A DNA stretch of 64,000 nt from Paraspadella gotoi (taxonomy: Eukaryota; Chaetognatha). A program made the position numbers and the translations under genes. The DNA lies in contig CM119270.1 of the NCBI GenBank assembly GCA_051294375.1, forward strand, positions 10,498,766 through 10,562,765. Direction: 5' to 3'. The notes beneath the pieces were generated by a model. It saw only the letters and a program-made list of their open reading frames with translations, was not told the DNA's origin and made no database searches. The stretch's first letter is position 1. Every line of letters begins with the position of its first letter. Positions 11,621-23,323 of this stretch are shown here, piece after piece.

Positions 11621-12524
11621 GGTTCGGCTTCGCGATTGGGATCTTGATTGATGGCGGAATCTCACGGCGGAATTCGAAATGGGAAAATGACCGGCGAAGG
11701 TCGACATAGTGGAAAAAATGGGAGGGGAAGGGAAGTGGGTGGGCGAGGAGCAGGGAGGAAGGATTAGGGTAACTATTCGGCTTAAAGAGGAGCGTCTGAT
11801 TGGAAAGTGGTGTAAACGAGGGCAATTAACAAAAATAATGAAATAAATAATTGAAATAAGGTGATATTCAAATGTACTAATACCGTAAAAAAAGAGAAAA
11901 AAATAATAGGAAGAAGTCGTTTTTACTTTCTTTTTTCTATGAGCGGCAATGGAAAACAATATACTATCATACTTTTTAGCACGCATGCCACACGCGCGCA
12001 CTTTCACTATTCTCTCTCTCTCTCGTCTCTCTCTGCTCTCTCTGCTGCTCTTGCTCGTATCTCGTATCTGTCGCTCTCGTCTCTCGTCTCTCTCTCAGCA
12101 ACGCATTTTTCGCGCTCTTGTTGCGGCGGCTGTCTCTGCCGTCCTGTTCCGCTCGGTCGGCTTATCGGTCGGCTTCGGTCGGCTTCCCCCAAATTGCATT
12201 ATTTCCTGGTCAAATCCCGGAATTACGTCGCAATGGGTTGACCGCTGGACGCCGGCCTGGCCTTCTTGCCCCTCAAAGCCTGGAGACCTTGCCCTATTCT
12301 CTTCTACCCCTCCTCACTTTCTCGTCAGCCTCGTCTAGTTTTACTTACCTCCTTGATTCCTAGTTAAGCCCTGCGCACTGCTACGGACCTGCAACGCTCC
12401 TTCCCCGACATCAGAACCATCTGGCTTCAAAAACTACCAATGTAAATATCTGAAAGGTAACTAGCAAAGCGTACGCGTTTTAAATACGGATTAAAAATGG
12501 GTTTTACGTGCATTCCAGTCATTT

Positions 12525-12712
12525 NNNNNNNNNNNNNNNNNNNNNNNNNNNNNNNNNNNNNNNNNNNNNNNNNNNNNNNNNNNNNNNNNNNNNNNNNNNN
12601 NNNNNNNNNNNNNNNNNNNNNNNNNNNNNNNNNNNNNNNNNNNNNNNNNNNNNNNNNNNNNNNNNNNNNNNNNNNNNNNNNNNNNNNNNNNNNNNNNNNN
12701 NNNNNNNNNNNN
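12525..12712. other. Assembly gap (188 N)
   Basis: Run of N; reading frames across it are meaningless. Confidence 1.
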
Positions 12713-13256
12713 TCCGTACATAAATAAAAATCGTTGTTTAAATCTCTAAACTCAACGAAACTGAAAGGATTAACTTTTCTCAAACATTTATGGATTCTTT
12801 TTTTTTAACCTCCAGCCAGTAGCGTGTAGAGAATTGGCGGGCTACTCCACATTTTGGTTCGTCCTGAGCCCTCCAGTAAGCTTGGCTCATCCAACCCTCT
12901 AAAATTAACTATACAAGTTAGAAAAAAAAGGGTTTTCAATTGTTTGGGTGTTTTTAAAAATTACATATTACAATTTATATTATTTCAAAGACCCCATGAG
13001 CTTTTCCCTAACCCCCCTTGATTTTGTAGTAGGTTTATAACCCTCTATACTCCCCTGCCCCCACCATTTCCAGAGTGAGATTACCTTTTTAACAAGTATA
13101 AGCCTGAACCTTCTTAAATTTTACCTGCTCTACTTTATTTCCTGACAGCATTACGAGACTAGTATAACAATTTATGCCCCAACTAAATATAAAATCTAGC
13201 ATTTATATGGTGGCTTTTATCCGAAAAAACTCTTTATTACCTCTAACCTACATATA

Positions 13257-14100
13257 CACAATAATAAAATGAATTTTTGCTTTACATATTTTTTTTATTT
13301 TATATACTTTATTCTTACTTTTTGATTATTAAACGAGTAATATTTAATCTTACTGTAAAAATAAACAATATCACTATTTTTTTTATTAATAATAAAAATA
13401 TTTTTAAACTTTTCATCAATTATTATAAAAAATATAATTTTTCTTGTATAACCTTTAATATCTTTTTATCGGGTTGCATTAGAAAGATTAAAACTATAGC
13501 AACAGAAAGCCCAGATAAAATACTAATTGATTTACACTAAATTTTATATAAAATGATAAGAATAAGCTTATAACAATTTTAAAAAAATTTAAAATATTAA
13601 TTTTTTAAAAATTTTATTAAAAAATAGTCAGTTGAAAAAATTTAAAAACTAGCTTAGGGATTTTATTTGATCATTTATAGGAAAGTACTTTTTTAGATCA
13701 ATATTTAAAATTTTTTTTTTTTACCATAAAGTTATATTAAAACCATAACAATGAATAAAAACAATAAGGAGATAATTGTAAATATNNNNNNNNNNNNNNN
13801 NNNNNNNNNNNNNNNNNNNNNNNNNNNNNNNNNNNNNNNNNNNNNNNNNNNNNNNNNNNNNNNNNNNNNNNNNNNNNNNNNNNNNNNNNNNNNNNNNNNN
13901 NNNNNNNNNNNNNNNNNNNNNNNNNNNNNNNNNNNNNNNNNNNNNNNNNNNNNNNNNNNNNNNNNNNNNNNNNNNNNNNNNNNNAAATAAAGTCAATCCA
14001 TGCAGTATTTTAAGCGTGAGACATATAAAATTTATATCAAAAAAGATGCCTTCTGCCAAAATTCTTTAGTACTCCAAAACCTGATGGGCAACAAACCTAC
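13257..14100 (+). repeat. Duplicated segment, copy 1
   Basis: AT-rich segment starting ACAATAATAAAATGAATTTT and ending near AACAAACCTACCTGT. It is repeated at 14176-15180 and contains a gap at 13786-13984 with flanks identical to those of the gap in copy 2. Confidence 0.85.
13786..13984. other. Assembly gap (199 N)
   Basis: Run of N inside duplicated segment copy 1, between ATTGTAAATAT and AAATAAAGTCAATCC. Confidence 1.
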
Positions 14101-14165
14101 CTGTGTTCAATCATCTTAAGGCAATATAGGCTCATTTCACATCATGACGTAAGAGTTATCAAACC

Positions 14166-14175
14166 NNNNNNNNNN
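14166..14175. other. Assembly gap (10 N)
   Basis: Ten-N spacer exactly at the junction of the two copies of the duplicated segment. Confidence 1.
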
Positions 14176-15180
14176 ACAATAATAAAATGAATTTTTGCTT
14201 TACATATTTTTTTTATTTTATATACTTTATTCTTACTTTTTGATTATTAAATGAGTAATATTTAATCTGTCTAATGCAACCCGATAAAAAGATATTAAAG
14301 GTTATACAAGAAAAATTATATTTTTTTATAATAATTGATGACAAGTTTAAAAATATTTTTATTATTAATAAAAAAATAGTGATATTGTTTATTTTTAAAA
14401 CAATATCACTATTTTTTATTATTAATAAAAAAATAGTAGTATTGTTTATTTTTAAAACAATATCACTATTTTTTTATTAATAATAAAAATATGTTTAAAC
14501 TTTTCATCAATTATTATAAAAAATATAATTTTTCTTGTATAACCTTTAATATCTTTTTATCGGGTTGCATTAGAAAGATTAAAACTGTAGCAACAGAAAG
14601 CCCTGAAAAATACTAATTGATTTACATATATTTTATATAAAAAGATAAGAATAAGCTTATAACAATTTTTAAAAAAGTTTAAAATATTATTTTTTTTTTA
14701 AATTTTATTAAAAAATAGTCAGTTGAAAAAATTTAAAAACTAGCATAGGGATTTTATTTGATCATTTATGGGAAAGTACTTTTTTAGATCAATATTTAAT
14801 TTTTTTTTTACCATAAAGTTATATTAAAACCTTAACAATGAATAAAAACAATAAGGAGATAATTGTAAATATNNNNNNNNNNNNNNNNNNNNNNNNNNNN
14901 NNNNNNNNNNNNNNNNNNNNNNNNNNNNNNNNNNNNNNNNNNNNNNNNNNNNNNNNNNNNNNNNNNNNNNNNNNNNNNNNNNNNNNNNNNNNNNNNNNNN
15001 NNNNNNNNNNNNNNNNNNNNNNNNNNNNNNNNNNNNNNNNNNNNNNNNNNNNNNNNNNNNNAAATAAAGTCAATCCATGCAGTATTTTAAGCGTGAGACA
15101 TTTAAAATTTATATAAAAAGAGATGCCTTCTGCCAAAATTCTTTAGTACTCAAAAACCTTATGTGCAACAAACCTACCTG
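14176..15180 (+). repeat. Duplicated segment, copy 2, with inserted inverted stretch
   Basis: Direct repeat of 13257-14100 with scattered differences. At 14270-14440 it also holds the reverse complement of the sequence that follows (GCAACCCGATAAAAAGATAT faces ATATCTTTTTATCGGGTTGC), a fold-back not present in copy 1. Confidence 0.85.
14873..15061. other. Assembly gap (189 N)
   Basis: Run of N with the same flanking sequence as the gap at 13786-13984. Confidence 1.
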
Positions 15181-15399
15181 TCAAACCCCTCAACTTATGT
15201 AGCTTTTTCCATGCATTAAATGCAATTTTTATAACTATACTGATTCACTGTATTCATTTGTAAAGTGACAGTACGCTTGAGAAACTCTGTAATACATAAG
15301 GGAGAGAGGTCCTTTTATAGTACAGTTGAAAGAGTTTATCCACTCCATTAATAGATATTATGCAAGCCAGTTAACCGAATTGTGAGAAAGTCTCCTGTA

Positions 15400-15485
15400 C
15401 GTTAGATGGATGAAGGCCAAAGTCAGGGGCAAGATAGCTTGTTTATTCAAAGAATGAAAAAAATATTATATTGGTTGTATATATT
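15400..15485 (-). repeat. 310-bp repeat family, fragment
   Basis: The reverse complement contains ACAACCAATATAATA, AACAAGCTATCTTGCCCC and TGACTTTGG, matching the left end of the family at 8574. Confidence 0.7.
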
Positions 15486-15791
15486 TTATAAAAGCAGAAA
15501 AGATCCTGAAAAAAAAAACCAAATGGTTGACAAAAAACTTCAAGCGCGACTCTTGTGATTGTGAATTTGAATTCGACGAAGGGACTCGGGATAAGGGGGT
15601 CGGAATGACGAGATTCTCGAGGAAGGGCAGAATGCGGTAGAATTGGGGTAAGAGAACTCGGTCAAAATAGGGTGCGAGGACGAGTAGACGGGTCTAGAGG
15701 CTAAGGGGTTCAGAGCAGAGCCGGGTCGGGTCGGGTTGGGGGGAAAAAGCTGGAAAGCCGGAGGGCGCGGCCGAGATAATCCCTGGAATTG

Positions 15792-16373
15792 NNNNNNNNN
15801 NNNNNNNNNNNNNNNNNNNNNNNNNNNNNNNNNNNNNNNNNNNNNNNNNNNNNNNNNNNNNNNNNNNNNNNNNNNNNNNNNNNNNNNNNNNNNNNNNNNN
15901 NNNNNNNNNNNNNNNNNNNNNNNNNNNNNNNNNNNNNNNNNNNNNNNNNNNNNNNNNNNNNNNNNNNNNNNNNNNNNNNNNNNNNNNNNNNNNNNNNNNN
16001 NNNNNNNNNNNNNNNNNNNNNNNNNNNNNNNNNNNNNNNNNNNNNNNNNNNNNNNNNNNNNNNNNNNNNNNNNNNNNNNNNNNNNNNNNNNNNNNNNNNN
16101 NNNNNNNNNNNNNNNNNNNNNNNNNNNNNNNNNNNNNNNNNNNNNNNNNNNNNNNNNNNNNNNNNNNNNNNNNNNNNNNNNNNNNNNNNNNNNNNNNNNN
16201 NNNNNNNNNNNNNNNNNNNNNNNNNNNNNNNNNNNNNNNNNNNNNNNNNNNNNNNNNNNNNNNNNNNNNNNNNNNNNNNNNNNNNNNNNNNNNNNNNNNN
16301 NNNNNNNNNNNNNNNNNNNNNNNNNNNNNNNNNNNNNNNNNNNNNNNNNNNNNNNNNNNNNNNNNNNNNNNNN
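15792..16373. other. Assembly gap (582 N)
   Basis: Run of N in a GC-richer neighbourhood. Confidence 1.
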
Positions 16374-19140
16374 TACAAGCTTCTTCGCGTATCTCGACCT
16401 TTTTTGATCAAGGGAATTTTTGCCGGATTACGGAGAATGGCTTCGATTACTTGTGACAGCGGGTTCTCCCTCCCTCTCTCCGTTTCCCTCTCTCTCTTCC
16501 CACCTTCCTCTCATTCTCTCTCTTCTCCAGCTTATCCCACACCTCTCTTCTCTGCCGCTCGCTCGCGCGCGCGATCGCTCTCCCTTGATTAATGGAATTC
16601 GCGAAAAAAAAGTTCCATGTCAGGCGGAAATCGCGCCGAGAAAATTCCGTCGACGAAAATATAAAAGTTTTCACGCTCGTGGAGTTTTTCCGAACAACGA
16701 AAATACTTTTTTTTTGATGAGTTTATCAATGTTTATTTTGAACTGTGCAGAATCGTTTACATCGTTTTTATGGACCGTTGAATATATATATATGTAAATA
16801 TGTACCGTGATTTTATCCAGATTCGGTATTTAATTTTCTGACCATGAGAAGGAAAGAATAAAAAAAATTGAAAAAGTATAGAACCGAGTAAATATAAAAG
16901 AAGAAAAGTAGGGAAAAAGAAAGGAAAAAAATAAAGAGAAAAAAATAAAAGAGAAAAAAAGGAAGAAAAAATTGGTCTGACCCTCAGAAAAGTCGATAGC
17001 CCCTCGAAATTGAAGGGCAATGAGGCGTGGGGATTTCTGAGGGAGAAAAGAAGGACAGAGGTGTCGTGGTATGAAAGGGGTGGAGGAGAATATGTCTGGC
17101 TTTTTTTGTGGGGGGCGAGGGTTTGAAAGGGCCTGAGACAGTGACGGATGGGGTAGGAGTTGTCTCGCGATGTTACAAAGTATTTTTATGGTCAGGGTGG
17201 TTTTCTTACTGTGAAGGTAGGGTCGAGTTGGAGAGAGAAAGAGAGACAAGAGAGCGATATTGAGAGTAGAGAGAGTAGCGAGAGAGAGAGAGACGAGAGA
17301 GAGAGAAAGAGCAGAGAGAGAGCATGAGAAGAGAGAGGCAGAGGAGCGAGAGGAAGGTGGCGCGGGTGGAAAGCGTGTAAGGGCACAAAAGCCAATGAAT
17401 ATGCCTGTCGTCGCTCTGGACAGGTTCACGAAAGATGGCCCAAAGATACTATAAGGAAGGAGGACCGCAGGAGAAGAGGTATGGAGGAGGAAGAGGAGGA
17501 AGACGACGGGGAAATTGAGGAAATCAGAGGCGGAAAATGGGTTTTGGATTCCGTCACATCCCAGAGGAGGAGAAGAGGAAGGGAGGAGTTGGAGAGGGAG
17601 GGAGGGAGGAAGGGAGGTAGAAGTAGAAAGGAAGGGGGAAGGAGGAGAAAGAGGAAAACGATGAAGAAGTTAAGTAAAGGAGAGAAGTGGTAAAGTTAAA
17701 ATGTGACGTGAATTAAATGAAATAAAGAATAAAAGTGAAAAAGTAATGAGTCCGAAAATGAACAAGTTAACCGGTGAATTTGTTAATGGAAATTTAATTT
17801 AACGTTAGCAGACTCAATTAGTCAAAACATCATCTGGCGCTATTTATCGTTAAAATATAAGCAACTTACCAAAATATTTTACTGTAGTATATAGTTAAAA
17901 GTTTAAAAAGTTTAATCCCTCCTTCCCGTGAAGCTCCATCATCAAAGTCAAAACCACTAGTTAGCTGTTGGTCACTTTGGGTTCAGCGGATCATGTTGGA
18001 CCACATGGGCAACACTGGGTCACGTCGTGTAAGGATCAGATGCGGGTCACCTGTCGGGTCAGGTGCCGAGCCACGCGCGGGGTCAGGTTCTTCGGTCGAC
18101 GGGGCGCCGGTCAATGCGCGAGCGTGCGAACGGTCAAAAAGGCGGGGAGGGGCGACAATGAGGAGGAGGAGGAGGAGGAGGAGGAGGAAGAGGAGGAAGG
18201 CCGCGTAATAATAAGCCGCGCAACCAGGAACCAGGAAAAAGCAAGGACGCGAAAAACTAGATTGCCGACAGGAAGGGGGGGAGGCGAGGAAGGGATGGTG
18301 GGGGGAGAGGAAAGGAGGAGGGGAGAAAAAAGTAGGAGGGAAAGAAAAAGGAATTAAGGAGGAAAGGAAAAAAAAGTGAAGAAAGTTAAGGCAAAGCCTG
18401 AAACTTAGGAAAGATGAAATGGAAGAAGAAATATGACTTTAAATTTATTAATTTCTATTTTTCCGATTATCACTCTCCGAAGAAAGACAGAAAAACTAAA
18501 AAAAAATGAAAGGGAAAGAAAAAAAAAGAAAAATGGAGAGGACTGAGGATAAAAGAAAGGATGAAATGAAAAGATAGGAAGAGGTAAGTGAAGGACATCC
18601 TCTCTTCCTCCTTTCACTCACTCTTTTCCCCTTTTTATTCTTTCCGTGAAATATATAATTTTTAATCGACAATAAACAATGTTGTTTACCATACACCCGC
18701 ATGAATTTTGATTAGGAAAAAGGCATTACTCTCTCTGTCTCTTTCTCACACAAAACGAAATTAAAGGGAGAATACTTTTTTATTTCTATTTACTCGACGA
18801 GTGCTTTTTTTGTTTTTGATTTTTGCGTTTCGCGAGCAATCTCAGCAACCCTTTGCCCAAAAGGAAAAAAAAACGAGACGAAGAAATAAAATAAGTCGTC
18901 CGGCGATTTTTTCTCGGCGGGGGTCGACCGGATAACCGGCCGGTCAACTCGGGCGGTCAGAAAAAGTGCCGGAAACGGCCGACGCTTTTATGGGCTGACC
19001 GAGATTTCTCCGGCAAACATTTCAACCCCTCTGAAAACGCAGCTGACGACGACGATGACGACGACGATGACGATAACGATAGACTTGTTTGACTTTTGTT
19101 TGACTCGCCAAATCTTGTTTGGCAGAAACAAGAAACCGTT
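16374..19140. other. Purine/pyrimidine-skewed DNA, no gene seen
   Basis: Alternating CT-rich (16440-16600) and GA/GGA-rich (16850-17690, 18160-18620) stretches. A CpG-rich patch at 17960-18150 carries repeated GGGTCA, with more GGTCA around 18910-18990. No splice-bounded coding frame was supported. Confidence 0.5.
17980..18145. promoter_or_regulatory. GGGTCA half-site cluster
   Basis: Several GGGTCA/GGTCA motifs on the plus strand within about 150 bp (GGGTTCA, GGGTCACGT, GGGTCACCTG, GGGTCAGGT, GGGTCAGGTTC, GGTCAATG). The motif resembles a nuclear-receptor half-site. It may simply be a degenerate GGTCA-rich minisatellite. Confidence 0.25.
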
Positions 19141-19143
19141 TGA

Positions 19144-19147
<4 letters not shown>

Positions 19148-19188
<41 letters not shown>
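19148..19188. repeat. (GA)n microsatellite
   Basis: Pure GA run of about 40 bp. Confidence 0.95.
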
Positions 19189-19190
<2 letters not shown>

Positions 19191-20046
19191 AGCATTTTAC
19201 AGCTCCTTACTCGTTCCTAGGCTCTGGAGTGTTAGGGTTTCCGCGTAATATTTATATGGAAAAGAAATTGATAGACAACGGAAAAGTTGTTAAGGAAAAT
19301 TAAGATGAAATTGCTTTTGGGGATGAATTTAGTGAGAGATAGTAAAGATTAAAGACTAAAGTACCGAGAGGTTAAACGGGCTGTAATGGAATGAGGAAAT
19401 TCTGGATAAAAAATACATGTATTCTTTACTATTTTTTTTTAGTTTTATGAATTCTGAGTCAAATTTTTTTCATATTTCGCTAAATTTTCTAGTCCCAATT
19501 TTTGAAGATGCTTCTCTTTCCTTTCTTATTTTATTTAATACTTTTATTTCTTTTTCTTTCCTTTCCTTTTTTCCTATTAAATCTTTGTTAGCTTGGCTCT
19601 CTCTCTCTCCCTCCTTTTCCGTCTCCTCTTTTCTTCCTTTTTACACATAAATTATCTCTCCCTTTCTCTCTTCGTCATCTCCCCCTTTCCATCTTTTATC
19701 TTTAACAATTCGATTTTTTTATTCCACAATTTCCGTCCAGGCCACAAATTTCAATTTAAATATATTTCCCTATTTTATTGACTGAGTGTCTATCTGTATG
19801 TCTGTCTTTAGGTCTCCTCTCTTTATCCCTCTATCTTTCTCCCTCTGAATTTCATCGCTAACTCCTTTGCAGCCGCCCTCTGAGTCTACGTCTCTCTCTC
19901 CCTTTCTTACCAGCTCCATCTCTCGCTTTCCCCTCATCATAATATTTCCAATTTCATGGTGTCAAGACAAAAACGGTGGCAAATCAAGTCTGCGGCGAAA
20001 GACCGACGGACGGACGCCTCGCTTGAGGGATGAGGTTGTTCTCTCG

Positions 20047-20093
20047 ACGACGACGACGACGACGACGACCACGACGACGACGACAACGACGAC
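20047..20093. repeat. (GAC)n trinucleotide repeat
   Basis: About 15 GAC triplets with single interruptions. They are read as poly-Thr or poly-Val in spurious frames. Confidence 0.9.
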
Positions 20094-20599
20094 AGAAGAG
20101 CCGACGACTATAATGACGGTGACGACGAGGAAAACGTTGATAAAAGGTGGTAGGATTAGAATTGCAACGACTCTAGGAGTATTAAGTAGAAATAGTAAAA
20201 TCGGCTTATATAGGAAAAGATGAGAATGTTTAACAATTGAGTAGCAGGAGAGTTTGATGATTAACGTCATAAAATTAAGGAAGCTTTAAAATTTAACAAT
20301 AAAAGGAGCTTAATCAAATAAAAATGTTTCGCCGCGGGCTGCCGAAAAATAGAGTTAAACGTTCGCCATTGCAAGTGCAAACGTCGAAATTGTTTACGAT
20401 TCCGAATTCACTCAGTTTCACTGCAGTTTTCAATATTTTTCGCCCAACAGATCATCTTCCTACGTTTCATTCTCTTAAAAGTTCACGTTTTCTCATTCCA
20501 TTTAAATTCTCACATCCACTTTTCGTTTCCCTCCCCTTAAAATTCTCCAACTCAATTTGAACTCTTCGCTAGGCCGAATCTTTTCACACGTTCCTCCCT

Positions 20600-21290
20600 C
20601 AAATCCACCTTCTCCACCTCTTCCTCTTTCTCTTCCTCCCCCTGCCCCTTTCCACCTCTTCTTTCCATTTCTTCCTCCCCATCTTGCCCCCTCCATCTCT
20701 TCCCTGCCCTTGCCCCCCTCCACCTACTCCTCCATCCTCTCCCTCCACCTCTTGCTCAGTCCGCCCCACACCTTCTCCTCTCCCCCCTCCCTACCTTCTC
20801 CTCCTCTCCCCCTTACCTCTCCTCCCTCCCCTTCACTTCATCTCTTCCTCCCACCTTCTCATCTTCCTGCTCCCTACCCATTCCACTCTTCCTCCCCCTA
20901 CTCCCTCCCCCTCTTGCTCCTCTATGCCCCCTCCACCTCTTTTCCATCTCTTCTTCCACTGACCCTTTCACCATCTTCCGTCCACCTCTTCATCTCCATG
21001 CCCCCTCCACCTATTTTCCTGCTCCTGTCCCCCTCCACCTCTATCGCTCCCCTGCCCCCTCCCCCTCCTTGCTCCTCTTGCCCCTCTCCACCTCATCCTC
21101 CACTCTCCTCCTCCACTGCCCCATTTCCACCTCTCCTCCCTTCGACCCCCTCACCTCATTCCTCCCATCTGCCCCCTTCACTCTCATTCCTCCATTCTCT
21201 TCCTCACCCCTCGTCTCCATCTTTTTCCTCCACCTCTTCCTCTCCTGCCCCCCTCCACTCTTCTCAATATCGTTCCTCCTTAAACCCCTC
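20600..21290. repeat. C/T-rich minisatellite region
   Basis: Degenerate repeats around TGCCCCCTCCACCTCTTCCTCC on a near-pure pyrimidine strand. The 293-residue Pro/Ser frame here is a consequence of the strand bias. Confidence 0.85.
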
Positions 21291-21299
21291 TCAACGCCT

Positions 21300-21935
21300 G
21301 TCACCTCGTCCTCCTCTATATTTTTTCTTCAGTTCACAGTTTACAACTCCACTCGTATTTTCTGTCTCACAGCCTCGCTCTACTTTTCTCACGTTTTCGC
21401 ACCCTCGCTTTTATCCCCACCCTAATCTTTTTTTTTAATCTTCGTTCTCCCTCTCACCCCTTTCTTCGTATCTCGATCGCATCTCAACTATAATCTCTCT
21501 GATAGTTCCCCGCCACTCTTTTTTTTTTCAAAAATGTTTCATTCTTTTACACTTTTTTTTCTTTTTCCTCAACAATTTTTCTCAACTTTTCTCCCTTTTT
21601 TAGTATTTTCTTTCCTTGTTTACATTTACCTTTTCTTTCCCTACAGTATTTCCCACTTTGCTTCTTCATTCTGTACTCTTTTTCCTACCCTATTTCATAA
21701 TTTCCTACTATTCCCTTTTCCCTTTTACCCCTCTCCTTTTTCATATCGTTCTATTCCTTTCTTTCATTTTTTCCTCCCCTTTCCTTTCCCCCTTCCTCCA
21801 AAACCGGTTCTCACTTCCTCTTCCTCTTCAGTTGATTAAATTTGCATATTCATTAAACGTATGACAAATTGAAGTGGCGACTTTTGCCCTTTGCCTCGCC
21901 GACGCAAAACTGCTCTCTCTCCATCTCCCCCCCTT

Positions 21936-21981
<46 letters not shown>

Positions 21982-22190
21982 TGTTCATAGTGGTTCTTAG
22001 TTCGGTTGACGTTTGTACGAGGAAGGCGTAAAGAATGAAAACAGTTGTAAAGTTGTAAGTGTAACTGGTTTTGGTTTCCTTTTCCTTTGCGTGAAAACAT
22101 AATATTGTAACCTCAACTTGGTTTTTTTAAAAACTCAACAGACCGTCATGAAGGTATCTTCCTTTTTTCCTCTTCATGTATAAGTCTTGT
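21300..22190. other. Pyrimidine-rich DNA, no gene seen
   Basis: T/C-biased sequence with a (CT)n run at about 21935-21975. Only low-complexity frames are open. Confidence 0.55.
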
Positions 22191-22505
22191 ATGAAATTGT
22201 TACAACCAATATAAATATTATCCATTCATTTAATAAATAAGCTATATTGCCCCTGACTTTGGACAGACTTTGGTGGTTTAAGGACTCCATCACTCTTACA
22301 AGATAATGACATAGAAAATCCTTGCAAGTTTTCAATCAAGACTTGTTTATTCACTCCCAGAGTACCTGGCTTCCCTATCAATGAAAAGGTATGTTTCTAA
22401 GAACGTTTAAACTGCATGAAAAGACCACTCCCTAAAGTATTAGATCGGGGAATACTATATTGTACTCCGCCCAGCTTCAAAATACAATGAGCAGAAAATT
22501 GGTAC
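22191..22505 (+). repeat. 310-bp repeat family, copy 3
   Basis: Same landmark order as 8574, with more substitutions and a ~15-bp loss in the CTCTCACAGTCTCG part. It is followed by a small TTGTACAATGTACAAT palindromic run (about 22508-22550). Confidence 0.85.
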
Positions 22506-23298
22506 ATTGTACAATGTACAATTGTACATTGGTATATTGTACAATGTAATACTATGTATTATTTTACCAATTCCATGTCTTTCCTATTTTCATTTCCCGA
22601 CCCCTATCCACTCTTCCTATGTACCATTCTGTCTCTCTGTCCCCCTTGCCCCTGCACCCCCCTCTAATCTCTGTCCCCCTTGCCCCTGCATCTATCAGCC
22701 TTCTCTTTCTCCTTTCGCTACGAATGCGTTACTATGGAGACGATGGCGACGGCGGCGCGAGAAAGAAAAAAGATAAAAAAAGTGAGATGTGGCTTAAAAA
22801 GGTCGACAGACCAAAAAGGACAACCGTCACAACGCCGATGACGAAAAGGACAGCAATGGCGATTATGACGACAATAACGACGTTTTCGACAACGTTTTTT
22901 TACCACTACGACTGCTGCTGCCAATGTAACGTAGATAGTAACACCGACAGCGAAAAAGTACAAGTTTAATTTTATCACTTGCGTGAACTTCGGTTCTATT
23001 CGTTGTTGTCCCTGGCAGTTGTTATTTCGGAGATTATTGTAAAATATTATAGTTTTTGTGAACACTAACGTCGTCCCTTAATAAAAAATTGTAAAAACTA
23101 CAATAACAAATATATTCCTCAATCACCGTTAAAGCTTGGCTGACTTCGAATTAGACTAATAACTTTTTAGACTATGGCAATGTCACGCTCAGCTTTTTTC
23201 CTAACCAATAATACCCAACGAAATCCATATTCTTTGTATTTCCAAAACACGATTAATATTTTTTCTATTTTTAACTTTTAGTATTTTCATAATTTTTT

Positions 23299-23323
23299 NN
23301 NNNNNNNNNNNNNNNNNNNNNNN
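23299..23323. other. Assembly gap (25 N)
   Basis: Default-length N spacer at the outer edge of the left palindrome arm. Confidence 1.

Noticed and set aside
20557-21438. 293-residue Pro/Ser-rich open frame
   Set aside because: The plus strand is almost pure C/T minisatellite; stops are absent because TAA, TAG and TGA need purines. No splice or start context supports it.
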